Assembly (NCBI RefSeq): GCF_900491745.1 | Contig: NZ_UETR01000007.1 | Coordinates: 62,001-126,000 of the forward strand | Length of the DNA stretch: 64,000 nt | Origin: Amarolinea aalborgensis | GTDB taxonomy: Bacteria > Chloroflexota > Anaerolineae > SSC4 > Amarolineaceae | Reading direction: 5' to 3' | Shown here: one piece after another, positions 42,464 to 51,635 of the stretch | Layout of the letters: every line of letters begins with the position of its first letter | Position numbering within the stretch: the first letter of the stretch is position 1 | Position numbers and translations under genes: made by a program | Notes under the pieces: generated by a model | Databases searched by the model: none | The model's input: the letters and a program-made list of their open reading frames with translations, nothing else | Told to the model about the DNA's origin: nothing

Positions 42464-43816
42464 ATGCGCTCACTCACCTGGAAGCTCACACTGGCTTTTC
42501 TCCTCGTTGGCCTGATCGGCGTTCTGCTGGTCGCACTGCTGGTCTCTCAACGCACGCGCTCGGAGTTCGACCGTTTTCTGTCCACGCGTGATCGCACCGT
42601 CCTTGTCAACGCGCTGGCCGATTACTACGCCGGGCACAATTCCTGGGATGGCGTGGGTTCTATGTTGGCTGCGTCGCCGCCGCTCTCACTCTACATGCGC
42701 GGCGTTGCTCTGCTTGACGCTCATGGTGTTGTTGTGCTCGCCAACCAGGGGTATGAGGAAGGGGAGCGCGTGCCTGGCAGTCAACTGGGTGCCGCCGCCC
42801 CGATCACTGTGAACGGTAAGATAGTCGGCCTGGCGCTGTTTGGCGCATCCAGCGATGAATCAGAACGGCCGAATCCTGTCTTTTCACCGGAGGCCGACTT
42901 TTTGCAGCGGATTGCAGGAGCCACCATGGCCAGCGCCGGCGTGGCCGCGCTGATGGCGCTGCTCTTGGGCGGCCTCCTGGCGCGCACGCTGACGCAGCCG
43001 CTGCGTGAGCTGACCGCGGCCACGAAGGCAATGGCCGGCGGGCAGTTCGAACAGCGCGTCCGTGTGCGCTCGCAAGATGAAATTGGCGCGCTGGCGGCCT
43101 CGTTCAATCAGATGAGCGCCGATCTCCAGCAAGCCAGTCAGGCGCGCAAACAGATGACGGCTGACCTGGCGCATGATCTGCGCACGCCGCTGACCGTCTT
43201 GCGCGGCTATACCGAGGGCTTGCAGGATGGGCGTTTGCAGGGTTCGGCCAATCTTTACGGCATCATGCATGGTGAAGTGGTCCACCTGCAGCGCCTGGTG
43301 GAAGATCTGCGCACGCTCTCGTTGACCGACAGTGGCGAACTACCGCTCAACCGCCGCGCGGTGGATCCCCGCGCCCTGCTTGAGCGCACCGGTCTGGCCT
43401 ACATCGTACAGGCCGCACAGCAAGGCATCGCCCTGCGCGTCGAAGCGCCTGAGTCGCTGCCTTCGATCCATGTAGATACTGATCGCATGACGCAGGTGCT
43501 CAACAACCTGGTCTCGAACGCCCTGCGCCACACGCAGCACGGGGAAATCGTCCTGTCCGCCAAAGCGGTGGGCGCGGCGGTGCAGATGATGGTCAGCGAT
43601 ACCGGCATTGGCATCGAAGCCGCAGACCTGCCCCTCATTTTTGACCGTTTCTACAGCACCGACAGAGCGCGCCAGCGCAACGACAGCGACGCCACGGGGC
43701 TGGGCCTGGCGATTGCCAAGGCGATTGTCGAAGCGCATGGCGGCAGTCTGACTGTGGCCTCAAGCCCCGGCCAGGGCACCACGTTCACCATGACCATCGC
43801 CGCGGCAAGCGCCTGA
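42464..43816 (+). CDS. Sensor histidine kinase
   Basis: 450 residues. First membrane helix ~8-30, an outside sensor segment of ~110 residues, second helix ~155-180, HAMP domain (TQPLRELTAATKAMAGGQFE, in part), HisKA with H237 in LAHDLRTPL, and a Bergerat ATPase domain (NNLVSNALRHT, DTGIGIEAADLPLIFDRFY, GLGLAIAKAIVEAHGG). Partner of the regulator 33 bases upstream. The signal is unknown. Confidence 0.92.
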   Translation: MRSLTWKLTLAFLLVGLIGVLLVALLVSQRTRSEFDRFLSTRDRTVLVNALADYYAGHNSWDGVGSMLAASPPLSLYMRGVALLDAHGVVVLANQGYEEGERVPGSQLGAAAPITVNGKIVGLALFGASSDESERPNPVFSPEADFLQRIAGATMASAGVAALMALLLGGLLARTLTQPLRELTAATKAMAGGQFEQRVRVRSQDEIGALAASFNQMSADLQQASQARKQMTADLAHDLRTPLTVLRGYTEGLQDGRLQGSANLYGIMHGEVVHLQRLVEDLRTLSLTDSGELPLNRRAVDPRALLERTGLAYIVQAAQQGIALRVEAPESLPSIHVDTDRMTQVLNNLVSNALRHTQHGEIVLSAKAVGAAVQMMVSDTGIGIEAADLPLIFDRFYSTDRARQRNDSDATGLGLAIAKAIVEAHGGSLTVASSPGQGTTFTMTIAAASA

Positions 43817-43874
43817 TCGGCGCAAACTGGAATTCAAGAGGAAACGTTTCGTCTGCAAGACAGCCGCCGGGGTT

Positions 43875-45245
43875 TTAACGTGCGGCCGCGCGGGCTGTTC
43901 GCCTGACCACGGCCGCGAGCTGGCTGAACACGGTCATGATGCCAACGGCGATCAGCAGTTTGGCGGCCACAGCCGACGGCAGGTAGTAACGCGGCCAGTT
44001 CAAGCGCACAAAAAAGAGGATGAAGAGGTAATTGACGCCCAAGAAGACGAGCGGCGCCGCGATAGGCGCTGTCTTCTGTTGCTGCCAGGCTTTGAGCACG
44101 CGCCCGGTCGCCGCTGCACAGCCAACGATCAAGAAAACCCAGTCGAAAGGGAACGCGGCCAAATCCACGAAGAGCGAACGGTGAATGGCCAGCAGCCGCG
44201 GCTGCGTCCAATTGCCGATCGGGAGCTGAGTCTGCATGAAGTCGCGCCAGCGCACAAACATCTGCGGGAATTCAATCAGGTGCGCCAGGTTGCCCACCTG
44301 GGGATAAGACCGCGAGATTGGCCCAGCGGCCAGCTGTCTAGTCGCGGCTGCGGTCAGCAACGCGCGGGTCTCGGCCAGCAGCGCCGTGGCGTTGAACTGC
44401 TGCCAATTGGGCCAGAAAAATGGATTCAGCAGATAGACAGTGATGACGGCCACGACCGTGAAGAGTGCGGCATAACGCAGCGCGGCGCGCCCGCTGATGC
44501 GGCCCTGGGCAAAAATGTAGGCCAGCAGCGCCAGGAAAACCAGTCCACCGACGATGATCCCGGTCACTTTGACAGCCGCGGCCAGGCCTGCGCACAGCCC
44601 GGCCAATGCGCTGGCCGCGAGATAGGCGCGCCGGCTTGAGCGTTTCACCAGCAGACCGGATGCAAGGCAGCCAGCCAGTAAGAAACTGACGTAGTGAACA
44701 TCGGTCATCGCGCGAGTGGCTTGCGTCACAAACCCGCTGGTGGACAGGAGGAGCGCAACCGCCAGCAGGCCCGCGGCTCCATTCACCCACCAGTATCCCA
44801 GGCAAAACAAGAGCAAGCAGCACAAGACGCCGAACGCGGCGCAGGCCAGGCGGGCCACGCGCAGCACATCGGCTGGCGGCACTCGTCCTTCGGCCTGGTT
44901 TTGTTCCAGCGAATGGTCGAAATTGTAGAAGCGCAGGAATTCGGCGCCGCCGCGCGCGGTTTCGTAATAGACTTTGAGCGGAGCGCCGATCAACCACTTC
45001 CCGAGCGGCATGTTCAGCCCGCCCCAGGGGCCGCAGGCCTGGCATTGCCACTTCTCCCACGTCAAATCTCGCGCCAGCACCAGGTCCGTGTAATAAGCGC
45101 CTGAGGAGATCCAACCGGTCTCATCGCCGTCGAACGGCGTCCGCGGCGTCTGGCGGTAGAGGACAATCGTCGCCAGAATCGTTACGGCCAGTAGGCCTGC
45201 GCAGAACGTAACATAACGGTGATGCAGCCATGATGGCACGGTCAA
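43875..45245 (-). CDS. GT39-like membrane glycosyltransferase
   Basis: 456 residues with ~9-10 hydrophobic helices. The first outside loop has the acidic pair DGDETGW, as in dolichyl/polyprenyl-phosphate-mannose transferases, followed by a long loop rich in W/G (ACGPWGGLNMPLGKWL). Unlike the enzyme at 10722 the C-terminal soluble domain is missing. Encoded alone, facing the histidine-kinase gene. Donor and acceptor unknown. Confidence 0.7.
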   Translation of the reverse strand: MTVPSWLHHRYVTFCAGLLAVTILATIVLYRQTPRTPFDGDETGWISSGAYYTDLVLARDLTWEKWQCQACGPWGGLNMPLGKWLIGAPLKVYYETARGGAEFLRFYNFDHSLEQNQAEGRVPPADVLRVARLACAAFGVLCCLLLFCLGYWWVNGAAGLLAVALLLSTSGFVTQATRAMTDVHYVSFLLAGCLASGLLVKRSSRRAYLAASALAGLCAGLAAAVKVTGIIVGGLVFLALLAYIFAQGRISGRAALRYAALFTVVAVITVYLLNPFFWPNWQQFNATALLAETRALLTAAATRQLAAGPISRSYPQVGNLAHLIEFPQMFVRWRDFMQTQLPIGNWTQPRLLAIHRSLFVDLAAFPFDWVFLIVGCAAATGRVLKAWQQQKTAPIAAPLVFLGVNYLFILFFVRLNWPRYYLPSAVAAKLLIAVGIMTVFSQLAAVVRRTARAAAR

Positions 45246-45347
45246 GATTCACTCCAGCAACGAATAGACTGTAGTTCACTTTTGTCCCTTGCCGCTTGTC
45301 GGTATAGGACGAACCAGCGCGGAGCTGTCACACAGAGCATCTTGACA

Positions 45348-45773
45348 TCACGGCCTTAACAGTCGAGCAAACCCAGCTTGCTCAAAATGATGGTCGGTGG
45401 TTAGAGCTTCGACGATGCCTCGCTGTTGCATAACAACGAAACTTGCACAATCCACGAGGCTCCATTCCTTGTCCGGTCGCTGCTTCAGCAGTTGCCAGGC
45501 AGTTCTGTCCAGAATGGGGTCGACATGAATAACTTCGAAGTAGGGAGAAGTCCGTATCCCATCAACCACCGCAATGATCCGCGTTCGGGGAAGTCGCAGC
45601 GGACTCGTCAGGAGGGCAACGAGTTCGATCATCACGTAGTTGGTCGTGACCATCTTGAATCCCCGCTGGCGAATGTCGCGATACACTCTGGCCGCAGTTT
45701 CGAATTGTGGCTGAGTCTTGTCCACAAGATTGGCCCACCCGGACGTGTCGGCAAAAACCTCAGGAGTTGGCAC
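45348..45773 (-). CDS. PIN-domain toxin (VapC-like)
   Basis: 141 residues from a GTG at 45773. The PIN RNase carboxylates are visible: FADTSGW (D9), IELVALL with its glutamate near 49, SLVDCASF and TTDHHFEQAGF. Such toxins cleave tRNA or other RNA when released from the antitoxin. Overlaps the antitoxin gene by 14 bases. Confidence 0.85.
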   Translation of the reverse strand: MPTPEVFADTSGWANLVDKTQPQFETAARVYRDIRQRGFKMVTTNYVMIELVALLTSPLRLPRTRIIAVVDGIRTSPYFEVIHVDPILDRTAWQLLKQRPDKEWSLVDCASFVVMQQRGIVEALTTDHHFEQAGFARLLRP

Positions 45774-46029
45774 GGTCTTGCCCTTCGGAGTCGCGCAGTT
45801 CTACCAGCAGCGCCTTGCCGATGTATTCATCGTGGTGATCTGCCCAATCAGGGAAATCGCTGCTAAAGGCGCCGATGAATGGCTCAAACGGATCATCTGA
45901 GAGACTCTGTGTGGCGGTTACCAACCACTGCACCGCCACAATTTCGGGGCGTTGGCTTTGTTGTTTGGCGGTCTTGGTGAGGGTTTCGTACAACTGCTCG
46001 GGCAGTTCCAGCAACAGTGTGTGGGTCAT
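45760..46029 (-). CDS. VapB-type antitoxin
   Basis: 89 residues. The N-terminal LLLELPEQLYETLTK... looks like a ribbon-helix-helix DNA-binding segment. The C-terminal half is acidic and aromatic (FIGAFSSDFPDWADHHDEY), as expected of a toxin-wrapping tail. A near-perfect AGGAGGT site precedes the ATG. Confidence 0.75.
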   Translation of the reverse strand: MTHTLLLELPEQLYETLTKTAKQQSQRPEIVAVQWLVTATQSLSDDPFEPFIGAFSSDFPDWADHHDEYIGKALLVELRDSEGQDRANS

Positions 46030-46066
46030 TGTTCACACCTCCTATTTCCGTTTCATATCTAGCGCG

Positions 46067-46095
46067 ATTATAGGGCAACTGCCTTGCCAGGTCAA
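46067..46095 (-). promoter_or_regulatory. Toxin-antitoxin promoter with internal palindromic operator
   Basis: Minus-strand TTGACC (46090-46095) and perfect TATAAT (46067-46072), 17-bp spacer. The spacer contains GGCAA-N5-TTGCC (46074-46088), a palindrome placed where a bound antitoxin would block polymerase. Confidence 0.8.
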
Positions 46096-46189
46096 TTGTT
46101 TGCGTAAGCGAACCCTGATGAAGTTCAATGGGTGGCTGCACATTGGGCACCTTGACCGCGGCGCCGGGGCATTTGAGGTCTTTACATCG

Positions 46190-46221
46190 GGCGCCGGATT
46201 TCTAGCAGAAACCCCGGCGCC
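46190..46221. repeat. Strong GC hairpin downstream of RNase HI gene
   Basis: GGCGCCGGATTTCT (46190-46203) pairs almost fully with 46207-46221 over a 3-base loop. No T-tract follows on the minus strand, so it may protect the 3' end of the rnh transcript. Confidence 0.55.
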
Positions 46222-46228
46222 TGGCTGT

Positions 46229-46996
46229 TTAGTGTCCGAGCAAGGCCACGCTTTCCTCGCGAGGATGGTAGTTCAGCGCGGCGAAGCCGAACTGCTGCAA
46301 GAGCGCGCGCACCTGGTTGCAGCGCGCTTGCAGCGGCGCCTTGTTGATCTTCCAGGTGCCATTGACCTGGTTCACCACCAACTGGCTGTCGCCCCAGATG
46401 TCTGCAAAGAGCTGGGCGGGAGTTCCGCCGGCCGCCTGCACGCGACCAACCAGGTCTTGCAGTGCGTTGATCAGGGTATCGTACTCGGCTTCGTTGTTGG
46501 TCACGCGGCTGCCAAACGTCAGTCGGATGATCTCTGGCTGCGCTTGGCCCGGCCACAGCAGCGCATAACTGCCGTAGCCTTGCCCTGGATTGCCCTTGCT
46601 GCCGCCGTCGAAGACCACGCGTACGCGAATCTCGGCCGGGGCTGCCGCCGCTTTGGCGGCTGCAGGTTTTTGTGTGCGCGACGCCGGTCGCGCGGGAGAC
46701 GCAGCCGACACAGGCGGCGCCGGTCGCAGGTCAATCAACCGCGGCGTTTCCGGTGCAACAGGCGCGTTGGCGCGTGCTGGCGCCGAAGGCAGTGGTGGTC
46801 TTGCTGGCGTTTCGACGGCCGGCGCTCGCGGCGGCTCCATTGGATGAGGCGCCGCGGCGGCTGCGCTCTCCAGCCCGTCGCTGCCCTCCAGGTCATGTGC
46901 GCTCAATAGTCCCATGCGCTGCGCGCGCCGAAACAGGCGGCGCCGGTCGGCCGCAGACAGGGTCAATATCTGCGCCAGCAGGTCATCCACGCTCAT
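46229..46996 (-). CDS. RNase HI-family protein with N-terminal extension
   Basis: 255 residues. The first ~40 residues form a small helical domain (VDDLLAQILTLSAADRRRLFRRA, in part), then a Pro/Ala linker, then RNase HI from about 127: VVFDGGSKGNPGQGYGSYA (D1), NNEAEYDTLINAL (E), WGDSQLVVNQV (D). The protein ends at YHPREESVALLGH, where the family normally has the fourth acidic residue a few positions further in an ADxLA segment. That residue is missing. Its stop lies 46 bases from the VapB promoter region. Overlaps the upstream hydrolase gene by 4 bases. Confidence 0.8.
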   Translation of the reverse strand: MSVDDLLAQILTLSAADRRRLFRRAQRMGLLSAHDLEGSDGLESAAAAAPHPMEPPRAPAVETPARPPLPSAPARANAPVAPETPRLIDLRPAPPVSAASPARPASRTQKPAAAKAAAAPAEIRVRVVFDGGSKGNPGQGYGSYALLWPGQAQPEIIRLTFGSRVTNNEAEYDTLINALQDLVGRVQAAGGTPAQLFADIWGDSQLVVNQVNGTWKINKAPLQARCNQVRALLQQFGFAALNYHPREESVALLGH

Positions 46997-47862
46997 TCGA
47001 TTTCCTGATCCTGTTCGACGGCGCTGTGCGGACCTTGACGGTAGACGTCGTACAGATAGGCCAGGTTGGCCTGGTGGAACCGCTGCACGAGGCCGCTGAG
47101 GGGAATGCGTGACTTGCCGCAGGCCTCGATGTCAATGGTCAGCAGCTCCTGACGCGACAGCCGTTCGCGTACGTATTGCCGCGCCAGGCTGTCAATTTTG
47201 TGCAAGTACGCAATGTTGCTCGAAATGATCTCATTGATCTCGCCGCGCAAGAGAACTTCGCCATGCCCCTGCACAATGTTCTCCAGGCCCAGGGCCGCAA
47301 TGACCTCTAGCGACTTGATCATCGCATGAGCATCGCCGCCCACAATGTAAGGCACAGGCATGACGGTGTCGCTGGCAAACAAGACCTTGTCTTCTTTGAC
47401 AAAAACGCTAACCACGTCCGCGCTGTGTCCCGGCGATTCACTGAGCACAATCGTGCGTCCGCCCAGCCGAATCGTCAATTCCTCTTGAAAGACCAGACCC
47501 GGTAGGCGAATCTGCACCTCATTCAACTCTGGCGTGTGCTCACGCGCATCGCGCAAACCCTGCTCTGCATGGCGTCGCATCAGATCGCGGCAGCGCCGAT
47601 GCGAAATCACTTCGGCTTCGGGATAGAGATAAGCGCCATAGATATGATCGGCATGGGAATGGGTCAGCACGACGTAGCGAACGCCATGACTGCTCAGCGA
47701 ACGACTGCGCGCAAAGTCACGCATCTCGCGTGATTCGCTCGGATAGGGTAACGTGTCAATGACAAGGGCGCCCTCACTGGTGAAGACAACACCCCCAGTG
47801 ACCTGGGCAAAAAGGCTGCTGGTGAAGACCCAAATGTTGTCGGCTACACGTTCTCGCTGCAT
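46993..47862 (-). CDS. Metallo-beta-lactamase-fold hydrolase
   Basis: 289 residues. Metal-binding motif THSHADHIYG (HxHxDH), then ESPGHSADVVSVF with its histidine, SDTVMP with its aspartate and QGHGEVLLRG with the last histidine. Close to the glyoxalase II/RNase Z superfamily; substrate unknown. Coupled to the RNase HI gene. Confidence 0.85.
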   Translation of the reverse strand: MQRERVADNIWVFTSSLFAQVTGGVVFTSEGALVIDTLPYPSESREMRDFARSRSLSSHGVRYVVLTHSHADHIYGAYLYPEAEVISHRRCRDLMRRHAEQGLRDAREHTPELNEVQIRLPGLVFQEELTIRLGGRTIVLSESPGHSADVVSVFVKEDKVLFASDTVMPVPYIVGGDAHAMIKSLEVIAALGLENIVQGHGEVLLRGEINEIISSNIAYLHKIDSLARQYVRERLSRQELLTIDIEACGKSRIPLSGLVQRFHQANLAYLYDVYRQGPHSAVEQDQEIE

Positions 47863-47951
47863 GGCTTCTGACGCTCCTGACTTTCAGTCTCAAGATAAGC
47901 AGAGAATAGCATAACCGTGGTGTCATGTCAAGGAGATTATTGCTCTGGCAA

Positions 47952-47987
47952 CAAAAAACGGTCACTCTCAGGCGAGAACGACCGTTG
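47952..47987 (-). terminator. Terminator after 6S RNA
   Basis: On the minus strand AACGGTC (47981-47987) pairs with 47958-47964 around a long loop and is followed by six T's (47952-47957 plus). Confidence 0.85.
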
Positions 47988-47996
47988 ATGAGGGCA

Positions 47997-48177
47997 AAGT
48001 GCCCCGCCGTGCCGTGTGCCAAAGGGCCTGAACCTGCTTGCGCAGGTGGGCGCCTGTCCAGGGACATCAACCTTGCTCGCAAGGAGCTAACGCCTAGCCC
48101 CCAGAACATCCGGCACCCGATTATCAGGTGTTGGCTCAGAGCGCTTGGATGACATCACGCACACCGCAGGGTACTCT
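47997..48177 (-). ncRNA. ssrS: 6S RNA
   Basis: About 181 nt on the minus strand. The 5' end at the predicted start (AGAGTACCCTGC) pairs with the 3' segment GCGGGGCACTTT in a 12-bp closing stem with one mismatch. Inside there is a long imperfect hairpin with an open centre and the CTGAGCC and GGTGTGCG segments seen in 6S RNAs. It is followed by a terminator and preceded by a promoter. 6S RNA mimics an open promoter and holds the housekeeping RNA polymerase in slow growth. Assignment rests on size, shape and short motifs, not on a covariance search. Confidence 0.78.
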
Positions 48178-48183
48178 AGCGCT

Positions 48184-48212
48184 AGTTTAGCACATCCGAC
48201 AATTTCTGGCAA
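48184..48212 (-). promoter_or_regulatory. Promoter of 6S RNA
   Basis: Minus-strand TTGCCA (48207-48212) and TAAACT (48184-48189), 17-bp spacer, directly after the carB stop codon. Confidence 0.75.
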
Positions 48213-48213
48213 A

Positions 48214-51200
48214 TTAGGGTGATTTTTTGGGCGCGCTCGCCTGCTGTTGCAGATAATGTTCTTGCAGGCTGCGCACTTTGAGCTCTTTGGCCTGCAGCGC
48301 GCGGATGCCGTTGACGGCCGCCTGCGCGGCGCTGAGCGTCGTCATGAGCGGCACGCCGTGGCGCACCGCTTCTGTGCGAATGGACTTGCCGTCATCGAAC
48401 GCGGTTGGGCCAAGCGGGGTGTTGACAATCAGGTTGATTTTGCCAGCTTTGATCAAGTCCACCACGTGCGGCGATCCCTCTTTCACCTTGTTCACGGGGG
48501 TGGCGGGCAGCCCGGCGCGCACCAGGGTTGACGCCGTGCCGCGCGTCGCCAGCAGGGTGAAGCCCAGGCGATGCAGGTCACGCGCAATTTTGAGAATGCT
48601 GCCTTTGTCGAAGTCGTTGACCGAGAGGAACGCGGCGCCTGCCAGCGGCAGACGTTCGCCGGCCGCCATCTGGGCCTTGGCAAACGCATGACCGAAACGG
48701 CTGGCGTGGCCCATGACCTCACCGGTGGACCGCATTTCCGGCCCCAGGAGCGTATCCACGCCGACGAACTTCTTGAACGGCAGCACGGCCTCTTTCACGA
48801 AGAAGCCGTCAATCGTCGGTTCGGTGGTGAAATGCAATTCAGTGAGGGATCGCCCCGCCATGACCTGCGCTGCGATCTTTGCCAGCGGCACGCCGGTGGC
48901 CTTGCTCACAAAAGGTACGGTGCGGCTGGCGCGCGGGTTCACTTCCAGCACGTAGACGATGTCATCCTTGATCGCGTACTGAATGTTCATTAGCCCGCGC
49001 ACGCCCAGCGCCAAACCCAACTTCTCGGTATACTCGCGCATGATGCTCAGATGATAGTAACTGATCTTGTACGGAGGCAAGACGCACGCGCTGTCGCCGC
49101 TGTGAACGCCAGCCTCTTCGATGTGCTGCATGATGCCGCCAATGACCACGCGCTCGCCATCGGCCACGGCATCTACATCCACCTCGAATGCGTCCTCCAG
49201 GTACTGATCAATCAAGATCGGGCGTCCTTCGCTCACCGCGGCCGCTTCCTGCACAAAGCGCGCCAAGGAGTCGTCGTCGTAGACGATGGCCATGGCGCGG
49301 CCGCCTAAAACGTAACTGGGGCGCACCAGCACTGGATAGCCAATCTGTCGCGCCACGCGCCGCGCCTCGGCCACGGAGACCGCCATGCCATTGGCCGGCG
49401 TAGGAATGTCCAACTCGGCCAGCAGATTGCCAAAGCGTCCTCGATCCTCGGCCAGATCAATCGCATCCCACGTGGTGCCCAGGATCGGTACACCCATCTC
49501 GGCCAGCCCGCGCGCCAGGTTGAGCGGCGTCTGCCCACCAAATTGCACAATCACGCCAGAGCGCAGCCCGCCAGTCGGCGCACCGGTTGGCGTGTTGTCG
49601 TTTTCGCTAGGCGTCAAGTCGGATAGGTTTCGGGTCTCAAGATTCAGCGTCTCCCCCAACTCTCGATCCACGATGTTCAACACATCTTCCAGCGTCAGCG
49701 GCTCGAAATAGAGACGGTCAGAGGTGTCATAATCGGTGCTCACGGTTTCCGGGTTGCAGTTGACCATGATGGTTTCGTAGCCGAGATCGTGCAGGGCAAA
49801 GGCCGCATGGCAGCAGCAGTAATCGAACTCGATGCCTTGCCCGATTCGGTTCGGCCCGCCGCCGAGGATAATCACTTTAGGGCGGTTGCTGGCAGGCGCT
49901 TCGTCATACGTCTCATAGCTGCCATAGAGGTAGGGCGTGAAGGCTTCAAACTCGGCCGCGCAGGTGTCCACACGCTGGTAAGTCGGCGTCAACCCCAAGG
50001 CTTTGCGGCGCATGCGCACGACCTGCGCTGGCGTCGGCGGCGAACTGCCAAGCTGGGGCGCCTGGCTTACCGGTGTTGCCTTTGAGTGATTGGGCGCGAT
50101 TCCTGGGCGCTCTGCGCCAGCCGTCAATTCGGCAATCTGCTGATCAGACAGGCCAAAGCGCTTCGCCTGCCGCAGCAGCTCCACCGGCAATGCATCCAAC
50201 GTATAGCGCGCCACGCTTTTTTCCATCTCAACAATCTGGCCCATTTGCGCCACGAACCACGGGTCAAAACCGGTCCAGGCTGTGATCTGCGCTTGGCTAA
50301 CGCCCTGACGAAGCGCCGCGAACGTGATGAAGATGCGATCTCGGGTGGGCGTGCTCAGGCGCACGGGCAGCGACGCCAGCGACTCGGCGCTTCCGCGGGC
50401 AGGTTTCCATTCGAGCGCACGCAGCCCTTTGAGCAGCGCCTCTTTGAAGGTGCGGCCGATCGCCATAACCTCGCCGACCGATTTCATCTGCGGCCCCAGG
50501 GTGGGGTCCACGTTGGCAAATTTTTCGAACGCCCAGCGCGGAATTTTCACCACCACGTAATCAATGCTCGGCTCGAACGCAGCCACTGTTTCGCGGGTGA
50601 TATCGTTCTTGATCTCATCGAGCGTATAGCCCACGGCCAGCAGCGCAGCCATTTTGGCAATGGGAAAACCGGTGGCCTTACTGGCGAGCGCGCTGGAGCG
50701 GCTGACGCGCGGGTTCATTTCGATGACGATGACGCGGCCATCAACCGGATTGGTGGCGAACTGCACGTTGCTGCCGCCCGTTTCCACGCCCACCGTGTCC
50801 ATCACGATGCGCGCCTGGTCACGCAGCCGTTGATACTCTTTGTCGGTCAGGGTTTGCGCTGGCGCCACCGTGATGGAGTCTCCCGTGTGCACGCCCATCG
50901 GGTCGAGGTTCTCAATCGAGCAGACCACAACGAAGTTGTTGGCGCTGTCCCGCATCACTTCCAGTTCGAATTCCTTCCACCCCAAGACCGATTCTTCAAC
51001 CAGGCAGGTATGCACGGGGCTTTCACGCAGGCCAAATTCCATCTTTTCGACGAAGTCGTCGCGATCAAAGGCCGTGGCTGCGCCGGAACCGCCGAGGGTA
51101 AAACTGGGCCGAATGAGCAATGGAAAGCTGCCAATTTCCTCCGCAATCGCCAGCGCCTCGTCCACGGTGGCCGCCAGACCGGAGCGGGGCACGCTCAGCC

Positions 51201-51618
51201 CGGCGCGGATCATCGCCTCTTTGAAAAGCAGACGGTCCTCGGCTACTTTCATCGCGTTCAGGCTGGCGCCGATCAACTGCACGCCGTGAGCTGCCAGAAT
51301 TCCCTGTTCGGCCAGGGCCACGCCCAGGTTGAGGGCCGTTTGCCCGCCGACGGTTGGCAGAAGGGCATCCGGGCGTTCGCGAGCGATGATCTTCTCCACG
51401 ATCTCGATCGTCAGCGGCTCGATATAGGTGGCATCGGCCAGGTCTGGGTCGGTCATCACGGTGGCGGGGTTGGAGTTGACCAGGATCACGCGGTAGCCCT
51501 CGCGCCGCAGCGCCTTGACTGCCTGTGTGCCGCTGTAGTCGAACTCGGCCGCCTGGCCGATGATGATCGGGCCGGCGCCCAAGATCAAGATGGAATGAAT
51601 ATCGGTTCGTTTTGGCAT
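48214..51618 (-). CDS. carB: Carbamoyl-phosphate synthase large subunit
   Basis: 1134 residues, ~60 more than the usual ~1073. Two ATP-grasp halves are seen: N-terminal ILGAGPIIIGQAAEFDYSG and PSFTLGGSGAA, and C-terminal ILGGGPNRIGQGIEFDYCC and PSYVLGGRAMAIVYD, with an MGS-like allosteric domain last (VNDFDKGSILKIARDL). It makes carbamoyl phosphate for pyrimidine and arginine synthesis. Two low-complexity insertions of about 30 residues (at ~500-530 and ~654-684) are not in the family. carA is not adjacent. Confidence 0.96.
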   Translation of the reverse strand: MPKRTDIHSILILGAGPIIIGQAAEFDYSGTQAVKALRREGYRVILVNSNPATVMTDPDLADATYIEPLTIEIVEKIIARERPDALLPTVGGQTALNLGVALAEQGILAAHGVQLIGASLNAMKVAEDRLLFKEAMIRAGLSVPRSGLAATVDEALAIAEEIGSFPLLIRPSFTLGGSGAATAFDRDDFVEKMEFGLRESPVHTCLVEESVLGWKEFELEVMRDSANNFVVVCSIENLDPMGVHTGDSITVAPAQTLTDKEYQRLRDQARIVMDTVGVETGGSNVQFATNPVDGRVIVIEMNPRVSRSSALASKATGFPIAKMAALLAVGYTLDEIKNDITRETVAAFEPSIDYVVVKIPRWAFEKFANVDPTLGPQMKSVGEVMAIGRTFKEALLKGLRALEWKPARGSAESLASLPVRLSTPTRDRIFITFAALRQGVSQAQITAWTGFDPWFVAQMGQIVEMEKSVARYTLDALPVELLRQAKRFGLSDQQIAELTAGAERPGIAPNHSKATPVSQAPQLGSSPPTPAQVVRMRRKALGLTPTYQRVDTCAAEFEAFTPYLYGSYETYDEAPASNRPKVIILGGGPNRIGQGIEFDYCCCHAAFALHDLGYETIMVNCNPETVSTDYDTSDRLYFEPLTLEDVLNIVDRELGETLNLETRNLSDLTPSENDNTPTGAPTGGLRSGVIVQFGGQTPLNLARGLAEMGVPILGTTWDAIDLAEDRGRFGNLLAELDIPTPANGMAVSVAEARRVARQIGYPVLVRPSYVLGGRAMAIVYDDDSLARFVQEAAAVSEGRPILIDQYLEDAFEVDVDAVADGERVVIGGIMQHIEEAGVHSGDSACVLPPYKISYYHLSIMREYTEKLGLALGVRGLMNIQYAIKDDIVYVLEVNPRASRTVPFVSKATGVPLAKIAAQVMAGRSLTELHFTTEPTIDGFFVKEAVLPFKKFVGVDTLLGPEMRSTGEVMGHASRFGHAFAKAQMAAGERLPLAGAAFLSVNDFDKGSILKIARDLHRLGFTLLATRGTASTLVRAGLPATPVNKVKEGSPHVVDLIKAGKINLIVNTPLGPTAFDDGKSIRTEAVRHGVPLMTTLSAAQAAVNGIRALQAKELKVRSLQEHYLQQQASAPKKSP

Positions 51619-51635
51619 GGTCTATCCCGTACGCA

